A stretch of DNA of 64,000 bases from Phaeosaccion multiseriatum (Eukaryota; Ochrophyta, other classes). Below, piece after piece: positions 22,401-34,400 of the stretch. How positions within the stretch are numbered: position 1 is the stretch's first letter; every line of letters begins with the position of its first letter. The notes under the pieces were generated by a model, which saw nothing but the letters and a program-made list of their open reading frames with translations, had not been told where the DNA came from and made no database searches. The stretch spans positions 1,364,001 through 1,428,000 of the forward strand of contig OZ218950.1 of the NCBI GenBank assembly GCA_965112735.1. Reading direction: 5' to 3'. The translations under genes and the position numbers were made by a program.

Positions 22401-25400
22401 GGACCAGACGCCCGAGAGTATCGAAGAGGTCTTCAAGCCGAAGGTGGAGGGCGCTTGGAATCTGCACGAGCTGTCGCTGCAGATGGCCTGGCCCTTGGAC
22501 TTCTTTGTGTCCTACACATCCATGGCAGGTGTGCTAGGCAATGCAGGCCAGGCCAACTATGCTGCAGCCAACGCTGCTGTGGACGGGCTGATGCAGCATC
22601 GTCGGCGTCTCGGTCACTCCAGCTCTGTGGCCCTGCAGTGGGGGCCGTGGGGCGAAGCTGGCATGGCCGCTCGGTCCGAAGTTGCCATGGCCAGTCTGGA
22701 GATGGCCGGCGTTGGGCTCATCAGTAAGGCATTAGGTATGGCGGCGCTTGATGCCGGCGTGTCAGCCCCATCTGCGGTATCGCGCGAGCTCCTGGTCCTG
22801 CCTGGCATGGACTGGCCCGCCTTTTCTCAGGCGGCTGGCAACCCGGGGATGCTTGATGCTCTCGTTAGAGAGGCTTCGATGGTGGGACCGCAGAACAAGG
22901 CTAGCAACAGTGTGACTACCGAGGTTAAGCGCGACCTACTGGAGCTGTCGGAGGAAGAGCGAAAGCCCATGCTGCAGGCTTTAATCATGGAGATGGCGAA
23001 AGCATGCATTGGGGAAGCAGGCATCGAGCTCGACGCTTTGAGGCCTTTGATGGAGGCTGGGCTGGACTCCATGTCTACGGTGGAGCTTCGAAGTCGACTC
23101 CAAGCTCGCTTCGGCGTGCCGGTCCCCAACGACGTGCTCTTCAGTCACCCCTCGGTGGCAGCGCTGACTGTGTGGCTCGAGGGCTTGGTCTTGGGGGCTG
23201 AGGAGGGTGAATATGAGGAGAGGAATGCTGAACCGGCTGGAGGTAGCATGACTGCCCCCCTGGCTATTGTGGGCATGGCGTGCCGCTTTCCGGGGGGCTC
23301 GAACAGTCCAGAGGCCTTCTGGTCAATGCTGCGCGCAGGTACTGATTGCATTCAGACTGCCCCTCTGAACCGGTGGGCGAGAAAAGAGGGGAGCGAGGAT
23401 TGGCAAGGCAGCTTCATCGCTGAGGTGGAAATGTTTGACCCCGCTGTATTCGGCATCTCGTTTGCCGAAGCGGCTGCGATGGATCCGCACCAGCGAGTGA
23501 TGCTGGAGGTTGGATACGAGGCATTGGTCAACGCGGGGTGCGACAAAGCAAGCTTGGCGGGCAGTCGGGCAGGCGTCTTCATCGGCATGATGAACCTCGG
23601 CGACTGGGGCTACCAGGGCAAGGATGTAGGGGCTGGAGTATACCGCACTATGGGTCGCATCCAATGTGGCGTTGCCAATCGGCTCTCGTACGTGCTGGGG
23701 CTGCAGGGCCCGTCCATGACCACTGACACGGCGTGCTCGTCATCGCTGGTGGCCTTGGAAAACGCTTGCAGCAGCTTACGCATGGGCAAGTGCGATTCCG
23801 CTGTCGTCGGGGGCGTCAATTGCTTGCTCGGGCCAGTGGCCTTTGAGGACATTCAGGGCAGCGGCTTCCTGTCGCCGGACTGGTAAGTGCTTCCATTTTG
23901 TACCTCCGCACTAATGGTTCTCCTCCTCCGTCTCGTCCGACTTTACTTGCGCCGCCGACTAAAACTCCCCTCACGCTACCCATGCCCTTCTCAGGCGCTG
24001 CAAGACGTTCGACGCGTCGGCAAACGGATACGTGCGTGGTGAAGGATGCGGTGCCGTTGTGCTGAAACGTCTAGATTACGCCCTCGCTGCCGGAGACACG
24101 GTCCTCGCTGTGATTGAGGGCTGTGCCGTGAACCACAACGGAACCAGTGCCCGCCTCACGGCCCCCAGCCCCGCCGCCCAGCAGAGACTCATCGAGGCGA
24201 CGCTGCGTGAGGCCGGTCGAGAGGGCTCCGAGGTACGCATCGTGGAGGCGCACGGCACGGGAACCTCGCTAGGCGACCCCATCGAGATGAGCGCTCTCAG
24301 GGCCACGTACGGGAAGAACCGTGACGACTCTTTCCCGCTTGTGGTGGGTGCAGTCAAGACCAATATTGGCCATCTGGAGGGTGCGGCGGGCATTGCCGGG
24401 CTCATCAAGGCCGTCTTGATGCTGCAGCACCGCGCCGTGCCCGCCAACCTTCACCTCGAGAGCGTCAACCCGGAGCTGGACATGGACGGCTTCCCCGTGC
24501 AGCTCCCGTCGGTGATGGTGCAGCTGGAGGACGAGGGAGATATGTTGGTGGGGGTGAGCTCATTCGGGGCGGGAGGAACGAATGCACACGTGCTGCTGAG
24601 GAGCCATGGGGAGAAGAGTGACTCCGTACTGACGGCTGGTATGAAAAGCGATGGGGGCCCCTTCGTCAAGGAGGAGGCGCTCTTCCCGAATCGTGTGGCC
24701 TTCCCGTGGTACAAGAGCGATAATCACGCTTTATTTCCGAGTGGAGGGGTGCGAGCTGAGAAGGGCGGGGTGCTGCTGTCCTGCCCATTCTCTCCCAGGC
24801 TCAAGGGCCTGCTGCAGGAGCACGCAGTGGGGGGGGTGGTGCTCATGCCGGGCATGGGCTACATTGAGCTGGCCCTGGCCACGCTGCTGAGGGGCGAGGC
24901 CTTCCCCGCAGATGGCCAGGTGCGCATGAAGGGCCTCGTCTTCACGGCCCCGCTGGAGGTGGCAGGCGTCCGTGTACCTGGCGTGGAGCGCATGGTGGAT
25001 GGGTCCACGACGGTGGCATGCTCGGAGGTGAACGTGTTCCTCTCTGCCCACGGTAAGACGCGGATCACGGGCGGCTCCCGCGGCAAGGCAGGTGAGGCTG
25101 TGGCCAGGGCGGCGTCAGTGGTGCTGGAGGCAAGAGAGGCTACTGCAATGATGGACGTGAGGAGCATCCAGGAGGCAGTGGGGCAGCGAGACGTGTCGGG
25201 TGAGCTGTACGTCACGTTCGCCAAGGCCGGCTTCAACTACGGCCCCCGCTTCAGGCGGACAGAGCGCTTGTACGCTGCCGAGGGACAGGCTCTGTCCGTG
25301 GCGACAGCGCAGGACCCCAGCCTGTGCTCTGAGTGGGAGGTGCGTGGATTCTACCTCCACCCCGCCGTGCTGGACAGTGCCGCACACACCATGCTTGCGC

Positions 25401-28400
25401 TTCTACCTTCTGATCTAACCAAGGGTGATACGTTCTTGCCAGCTGGATGCAATGACGTGGTTGCGAAGGGCGCCATCAGAGGAGACAAGGTGTGGGTGCA
25501 TACCGTGCTCACCGAGATCAGCGACAAGCGCGACAGCGTCAACTTTGACATTGTCATTGCCGACTTTGACAGCCAGTACGTGCTCGTGACCATGAAGGGC
25601 GTCAAGCTGCAGAGGGCCATGGGCTTTACGCTCCTGAACCCTCTTCGTCGAGCCTTATACTATCTGGAGTGGCAGCCAGACAAGGCTCTGGCTCTGGCAA
25701 CCACCACGGGGAAGGATGGTGTGGAGAAGGAGACGTGGCTGGCTTTGGTAGATAGAGTAAGTGCAGCTACAGCGTTGGTGAAGCGTATTGAGCAATCAGT
25801 GCCCGAGCACGTTACGCTGCGTGTGCAGGAGCGTGCCTATGACCAGGATGTGGTGAGGGCCTTGGAGAGGGGCGAGTGGTCGCGAGTGCTGTACGTGATC
25901 GGCGGTGGGAGAGAGGAGGGACAGACGGCAAGGTCGTCAGCCAGCGCCGCTCAGCAGGAAGCACAGAAGCTGCTGGCGGTAACGCAGCAGCTGGCCAAGA
26001 GACAACTCCCCTTGATGGTGCTACTACACGACACGCTGAGCAGGGGGGGCGAGGGATGGGCACACATGCTGGTCTTTGGCATGATTCGCTCCGTTCGTAT
26101 CGAGCGGCCAGAGATGCAGATCATGGTCGTGGAAGCGGATGTGGAGGACATGAGCTTGGTGTTGTGTCTTCCCCTTCAGAGTCAGGACGTGCGTGTGCAA
26201 GGAGGAGAGTGCGAGACGCCTCAGCTGACTCGCTCCTCGGTAGTCAGCCTTCCCTTCTCCTTCGATCTCATGGCGAGGGGAACCATCGAAGGAGGCTTGA
26301 AGCGCAGAGACATACTCCCTTCCGAGAGAGACACTGCCTTGCAGGACGGGGAGATTGAAATTTGTGTCAAGGCGGTGGGGCTCAACTTCAGAGACGTGCT
26401 GAACGTGCTCGACCTGTACCCTGGCGACCCTGGGCAGCCTGGCATCGAGCTATCGGGGGTGGTCACTCGAGCATCGCGAAACTCGCGCTTTCAAGTGGGA
26501 GACAAGGTCTACGGGTTTCCGGACAAGGGATGCTTCTGCTCCCACGTAACGACAAGTGACGTGTGTCTGGCCAATATGCCTTCCAACAGGACCTTCGAGG
26601 ACATGGCAGCGCTGCCTATCGCGTGGCTCACAGTGGTGCACGCCTTTGAGCAACTCGCTGGCTTGAAGCGTGGTGAGAAGGTGCTCATCCATGCCGCGTC
26701 AGGTGGAGTGGGTCTGGTGGCCGTGCAGATTGCTCAGCGCATCGGAGCGGAGATCTACGCCACTGCTGGATCCGAGGAGAAGCACGCCTACTTGCGAGGT
26801 CTGGGCGTGAAGCACGTTGCGTCGTCGCGAGATGCGGAGGCCTTCAAGGCTTCCATGGGAGCTGCAAAGGTGGATGTGGTGCTCAATTGCCTGTCCGACA
26901 ACTTCATCCCTTACTCTCTGGAGCTGCTGACGAAGAACGGGCGCTTCATGGAGATCGGCAAGCGAGGCGTGTGGACCAGGGAGGCGATGAAGGCTGCCAG
27001 GCCCGACGTGCTGTACGAGCCGATTGCGCTGGACTCCATGATAGCAGACGACTTCAAGGCCGAGAAGCAGGGCTGGGCGTTCGCTGGGCTGGAGCAGCTG
27101 ACAGCGGACAGTGAGGCGGGCAGGGCTGAGGCGCTACCAGTGAAGGCGTTCGACTTGAGGGATGAGCTTGCGGAGGCAATGAACTTCCTCAGAACTGCGA
27201 AGCATATAGGCAAGGTTGTGCTCAGTAGCCCTGAGTGTGGCATTCCCGTCGTGCGAGATGGGACTTACGTTATCAGCGGTGGGCTGGGGGCGCTGGGGCT
27301 GGCGACTGCGAAGCATTTGGCTGATAAAGGAGCTCGTCATCTTGTACTGCTCTCGCGAGGGGGAAGGGTCAAGGCGGACTCCCAGGCGCTGTGGGAGGAG
27401 CTTCTCAACGTGCCCGGCGGGGTGAGCACCAGGGCTGTATCGTGCGACGTGTCTAGCGCGCAGTCGCTTGAGAAGGCCCTAGGCACGGCACTCAGCAGCA
27501 TGCCGCCCGTGCGAGGTGTCATCCATGCTGCTGGCGTGCTCGACGATCGCTTGCTGGTGGACCAGACGCCCGAGAGTATCGAAGAGGTCTTCAAGCCGAA
27601 GGTGGAGGGCGCTTGGAATCTGCACGAGCTGTCGCTGCAGATGGCCTGGCCCTTGGACTTCTTTGTGTCCTACACATCCATGGCGGGTGTGCTAGGTAAT
27701 GCAGGCCAGGCCAACTATGCTGCAGCCAACGCTGCTGTGGACGGGCTGATGCAGCATCGTCGGCGTCTCGGTCACTCCAGCTCTGTGGCCCTGCAGTGGG
27801 GGCCGTGGGCCGAAGCTGGCATGGCCGCTCGGTCCGAAGTTGCCATGGCCAGTCTGGAGATGGCCGGCGTTGGGCTCATCAGTAAGGCATTGGGTATGGC
27901 GGCGCTTGATGCTGGCGTGTCAGCCCCATCTGCGGTATCGCGCGAGCTCCTGGTCCTGCCTGGCATGGACTGGCCCGCCTTTTCTCAGGCGGCTGGCAAC
28001 CCGGGGATGCTTGATGCTCTCGTTACAGAGGCTTCAATTGTTGGACCGCAGAACAAGGCTAGCAACAGTGTGACTACCGAGGTTAAGCGCGACCTACTGG
28101 AGCTGTTGGAGGAAGAGCGAAAGCCCATGCTGCAGGCTTTAATCATGGAGATGGCAAAAGCATGCATTGGGGAAGCAGACATCGAGCTCGACGCTTTGAG
28201 GCCTTTGATGGAGGCTGGGCTGGACTCCATGTCTACGGTGGAGCTTCGGAGTCGACTCCAAGCTCGCTTCGGCGTGCCGGTCCCCAACGACGTGCTCTTC
28301 AGTCACCCCTCAGTGGCAGCGCTGACTGTGTGGCTCGAGGGCTTGGTCTTGGGGACTGAGGAGGGTGAATATGAGGAGAGGAATGCTGAACCGGCTGGAG

Positions 28401-31400
28401 GTAGCATGACTGCCCCCCTGGCTATTGTGGGCATGGCGTGCCGCTTGCCAGGTGGTTCGAACAGCCCAGAGGAGTTTTGGGCCATGCTTAGCAATGGCAA
28501 GGACTGTGTCCAGCCAGCTCCGCTCGACCGCTGGGCGAGCAAGGAGGAGGATGAGCAGCAGTGGCAAGGAAGCTTCATCGACGGCGTGGAAATGTTCGAT
28601 TCATCTGTGTTCGGCATATCCAGTCCTGAGGCTTCTGCCATGGACCCACACCAACGGGTGATGCTGGAGGTGGGACTGGAGGCGCTTGTGAATGCGGGCT
28701 ATACCAAGCGAAGCCTGAGGGGCAGTCAGACCGGAGTGTTCGTGGGCATGAGCGGCAGTGACTGGGGAGCACTCGGGGAAGGCTCATCCTCGACAGGCGC
28801 GTATAGCACCATGGGCGCAGCCGGGGCAAGCGTGTCCAATCGTCTGTCGTACACGCTCGGACTGCAGGGCCCGTCCATGACCACTGACACGGCGTGCTCG
28901 TCCTCTCTGGTGGCCCTGGACAGCGCTTGCAGCAGCTTACGCATGGGCAAGTGCGACGCAGCCGTGGTGGGCGGAGTGAATCTGTTGCTGGGCACGCAGA
29001 GCTTCGAAAGGCTGAAGGGAAGTGGTTTCTTATCGCCCGACGGGTACGTGCGCTTATGTGTGGAGTGCTTCCATTCCTGTTTGTGTTCACCCCTCTTCTC
29101 CCTTTGGCCATCGCCTCTCTGGCAAATCGCACAGTGTACAGGCAACAAGTGAGAACGACTTGAGTGCCTTACCAAGTCAACTTACCTCACCCCATCCCAC
29201 AATTCCCATGCCCTTCTCAGGCGCTGCAAGACGTTCGACGCGTCGGTAAACGGATACGTGCGTGGTGAAGGATGCGGTGCCGTTGTGCTGAAACTTTTGG
29301 ATGACGCCCTCGCTGCCGGAGACACGGTCCTCGCTGTGATTGAGGGCTGTGCCGTGAACCACAACGGAACCAGTGCCCGCCTCACGGCCCCCAGCCCCGC
29401 CGCCCAGCAGAGACTCATCGAGGCGACGCTGCGTGAGGCCGGTCGAGAGGGCTCCGAGGTACGCATCGTGGAGGCGCACGGCACGGGAACCTCGCTAGGC
29501 GACCCCATCGAGATGAGCGCTCTGAAGGCCACGTACGGGAAGAACCGTGACGACTCTTTCCGGCTTGTGGTGGGTGCAGTCAAGACCAACATTGGCCATC
29601 TGGAGGGTGCGGCGGGCATTGCCGGGCTCATCAAGGCCGTCTTGATGCTGCAGCACCGCACCGTGCCCGCCAACCTTCACCTCGAGAGCGTCAACCCGGA
29701 TCTGGACATGGACGGCTTCCCCGTGCAGCTCCCGTCGGCGATGGTGCAGCTGGAGGACGAGGGAGATATGTTGGTGGGGGTGAGCTCATTCGGGGCGGGA
29801 GGAACGAATGCACACGTGCTGCTGAAGAGCTATGGGGAGAAGAGTGAGGGTGCGCCAGGCCCTAATCCGGGGCAAGCAGAGACTTCAGTGGCGTTTTTGT
29901 TCACCGGACAGGGCTCGCAGTACGTGGGCATGGGCAGGGAGCTGTACGAGAAGGAGGGCGTGTTCCGCGAGTGCGTGCAGCGGTGCAGTAGGCTGCTCAT
30001 GGAGCGGGCCTGGCTGGACAAATCTGTGGCGGAGCTCATGTACCCTGCCGTCGCTGAGGATGGGAAGGAGGAGGAGGAGACTGCACAAGCGATGCTGAAG
30101 GAGACACGCTACTGCCAGCCGTGCCTGTTTGTGCTGGAGTACGCCCTGTGTGAGCTGTGGAAGTCGGAGGGTGTGGAGCCTTCCATGGTGATGGGCCACA
30201 GCCTGGGCGAGGTAGTGGCGGCGTGCGTGGCCGGCGTCATGTCGCTGGAGGACGGGCTGATGCTGTCCGCCAAGCGAGGAGCCGCCATGCAGGCCTGCCC
30301 CGAGGGCGAGGGGGTGATGTTCGCAGTGAGGGCAGGCAAGGAGGCGACTTTGGCAAGTATCGACGCTGCGGGGGGGATAGGCGAGGCGGTGCTGGCGTCG
30401 TCGAATGGACCGAGCGCGAGCGTGATCTCTGGAGCGCGCAGTGCTGTGGACAAGGTGGTGGAGAGGCTGACGGCAGATGGGGTGGGCTGCAAGGCTCTGG
30501 ATGTGTCGCACGCCTTCCACTCTCCTCTGATGGAGCCCGCTGTACGTGCGCTGGAGGAGGTTCTGAGGCAGGTGTCACTCAGCGCCCCACGCATTCCCCT
30601 GGTGTCCAACGTGACGGGTGAGGTGGTGAGAGGGGAGGAGGTGACGCAGGCGACGTACTGGGTGCAACACATGCTGTCGCCAGTGCTGTTCGCAGAAGGC
30701 ATCCACACGCTGGTGGAGCAATCCATGGGGGATGGGAGTGGCTTTAATGTTGTTGAGGTGGGCCCCAACCCTGTGCTGAGCAGCATGGGAGCCAAGTGCG
30801 AGCGTCGCGAGGGGCTGGCATGGATCTCCTCTCTTATGCGAGGAAAGAGCGCTGAGGAGTCGTTTGGCGAGGCGGTGGGCAGAGTAACGGGGCAAGAGCG
30901 TATCACGCTTTTCCCGACGCGTCGGTCCTTTCGCTGGTACCAGCCTCCGCTGGCATTCATGCCGAGTGGCGAGCTGTCCCAAGAGGGAGACGGGATGCGC
31001 CTCTCCAGCCCCTTCTCCCTTCACCTGAAGGACCTTCTCAAGGACCATACCGTCAACAACGTGGTGATCATTCCAGGCGTGACGTTCATCGAGGTGGGCG
31101 TTGTCGCTGCTCTAGGAGGGAGACAGCTCGGGGTGCAGCAGCAAGTAGTCCTGCAAGGAGCCAGCTTTGTGGTTCCGTTGGAGGTTGAGGGTTTCCAGCA
31201 GGCCGGCACAGACCAAGCGCAAAGCCGCAATACAATCGTCTGTGACGGCCTGAGTGCCCTGCACGCGAGCGATGGAAGCATGCAGTTTTTCGGGGGTGCC
31301 GAGGGCGACCATGGCACGACGGCGAGGATGGCCCACGTGTCCGTCTCGGGGAGAACAGAGCCACGCGCCGCGCTCGATGTAGAAGGCATCCAGGGGCGAG

Positions 31401-34400
31401 TAGGGGCGGTGGAGTTGACCCGTACCCTGTACAAGGCAATGGCGGACGCCAACTTCAACTATGGCCCTCGCTTTGAGCGGAATGTGCACATGTTCGCCAA
31501 TGACGGGGAGGTGCTGTCGGTCGTGCGTGCTCTCGACCCGGAGCTATGCGAGCCATGGGAGGTGATGGGCTTTGCTGTGCACCCTGCGGTGCTTGACAAT
31601 GCCACTCACTCCGCCCTGCACGCAATGCCACGCCAGTTGCTGAAAGCCAGGGGTGGGGCTCCATTCCTGCCCGCTGGCTTCGACGAGGTGGTGGTATTTG
31701 GTGGCGTAACAGGAGCGAAGGTGTGGGTGCATACACTACTCACTGAAGTGGAGAACGGGGCCAACAGCATCAAGTTTGACATCAAGGTCGCCGACTTCGA
31801 GACCAAGCAGATTCTTGTCGACATGCGAGGCTTCCGTCTGCAGAGGGCGAGAGGCTTTGCGCGGCCCAATCCGCTTCGTCGCGCGATGTACGCGCTGGAA
31901 TGGCAGGCCACTGAGCTTTCCTTGCCTGCACAGCTACCTCTTCATGATACGGAGGCGGCGCGGCAGAAGTGGCTGGTGGTTATCGCACAGGAGGAGAGGG
32001 AGGGCGAGACTTCAATGACTGCGGCAGTGCGGCGCTCTGCTCCGGAGGGCGTGGACGTGCACACTCGATACGGGGGGGTGGACGGCTCTTGGGATGCTGG
32101 TGCGCTGCTTGGAGAGGAAGAGTGGACTCGGGTCTTGTACGTGCTCATCCCCAGGGATGGCGAAGAAGACGCAGAAGGAAGCCCGCAAGCACGAGCGGCC
32201 TACGCCCTCATGGCTCTACTGAGGAGCATGTCCGCTACGACGAGTGTGCCACTGACGGTCTTGACGAGAGGCGTCCAAAGCGGCGAGGACTGGCGTCACA
32301 GCTGGGTGACTGGGCTGGTGCGGACTGCGAGGGTGGAGCACCCTTCCATGCAGATTGGCGTGGTGGACCTCAGCGGCCAGAAGGCCAAAGACAGCGAGCT
32401 TGCCTTAGGCTTGGCCTTCCCTGCCACAGAAGATGTGTGGGTACGCGACGGACAGTGCTGGGCTCCTAAGCTTATACGTCAGCCCCTGCAGCTTCCCTTC
32501 GTGCTTGACTTGAAGACAAGAGGCAGCATTGTGAACGCTTTCGCCCTGCGTGACGATACGAGCGTTGGTAAGCATCAGTCCCTCGACCCAGCAGCTGGCA
32601 GCTCCGTAGAGGTGGCGGTGAGGGCCGTTGGACTGAACTTCCGGGACGTGCTGAATGTGCTGGACATGTACCCTGGCGACCCTGGAGATCCTTGCTCCGA
32701 GTTTGCCGGGGAGGTGATCAGTGTGGGAGGAAGCTCGCGCTTCCGTGTCGGCGACTCAGTGTTTGGCTTTGGGGATGCGGGATGTTTGCGCAGTCATATG
32801 ACGACGAGTGATGTGTGTCTGGCCGTGATGCCGGCCGTGCTGAGCTTCGAGCAGGCTGCTGCACTTCCCACCGTGTTCCTCACCGTGAGGAAGGCCCTTG
32901 AGGGCCTCAAGGCTGGAGAGAAGGTCTTGATTCACGCCGCATCGGGCGGTGTGGGCCTTGCCGCCGTGCAGTATGCTCAGCGGGTGGGCGCAGAGGTGTA
33001 CGCTACTGCCGGTGCTGCTATGAAGCATGACTTCCTCCGGAGCTTGGGAGTGGAGCACATTGCGTCATCGAGAGACGCGGAGGCGTTCAAGCAGTCCATG
33101 GGTGAGATGAGGGTGGACGTGGTGCTCAACTCTCTGAGTGATGACTACATTCCCTTCTCGCTTGCCATGCTAAGTGAGGGTGGTACATTCGTCGAGATTG
33201 GCAAGCGAGGCGTGTGGAGTCACGAGCAGATGCGCACCGCCCGGCCCGGTATAAGGTACGAGCTGCTGGCATTGGATAGTATGATTGAGTCTGACTTCGT
33301 TGCTCGTGAGCCAGGCTGGATCAGTGGCGGGCTGCAGCGTCTTGCTGAAGACTGCATGTCTGGCAATGTGAAGCCCTTGCCGACCATACCCTTTGACATG
33401 AGGGAGGATACCCAGAGGGCCATGGCACTCATGAGCCAAGCGAAGCACATCGGCACGGTGGTGCTGACCAACCCCTCGTACGGTGTGCCAGTAGTGTCCG
33501 ACGGCACGTACGTCATCAGCGGCGGTCTGGGGGCTCTCGGTCTCGTGACGGCCCAGCACCTCGCGTCGAGGGGCGCTCGTCACTTGGTGCTGCTGTCGAG
33601 GAGTGGGAAGGTCGCTGAGAGCATGACAGAACAGTGGCAGCAGCTTCGGAACAAGGTGGAGCTGATCCATACTCCTTCTTGTGATGTTGCTGATGCTGAG
33701 GCACTTCGGACTTGCCTGGGGGGCGTTCTGCCTCTGCTGCCCCCTGTGCGCGGGGTGGTGCATGCTGCCGGGGTGTTGGACGACAAACGGCTCACAAAGC
33801 AGACAGAGGAGAGCGTGGTGAAGGTGTTCCGACCGAAGGTGCAGGGGGGGATGAACTTGCACGAGCTTTCGTTGGCTTGGGCGAAGGAGGAGGGGCGCGC
33901 TCCTGGCCTTGACTTCTTCTTTTGCTTCACATCCATGGCGGGAGTACTGGGTAACGCTGGACAGGCCAACTACGCTGCAGCGAATGCTGCTGTGGACGGG
34001 CTGATGCGGCACAGGCGACACCTCGGGCTCACAGGGACGTCATTGCAGTGGGGGCCGTGGGCTGACGTGGGTATGGCCGCCCAACTCGATATCGCTCAAA
34101 GGCAGTTGGAGCTGGCGGGTGTGGGTACGGTGTCAGCTGAGCTGGGCATGGCTGCCTTAGATGCGGCTGCGATGCCGTCAGCGTATTTGGGCGATGTTGC
34201 CGTTCTGCCTGGCATGGACTGGGCCAAGTTTGCAGAGAGCATGGGGGCGTCCCGCGGCTCGTTCCTGCTGTCAGGGCTTGTCGCAACAGCAGCGGGGGCG
34301 TCGCGCAACACCGAACTCAACAATGAAGTGCGCGAGGCGCTCTTGAGACTGCCCCCTGGCGAGCGACAGCAATCAGTGCGATTGGCGGTGCTTGATATCG

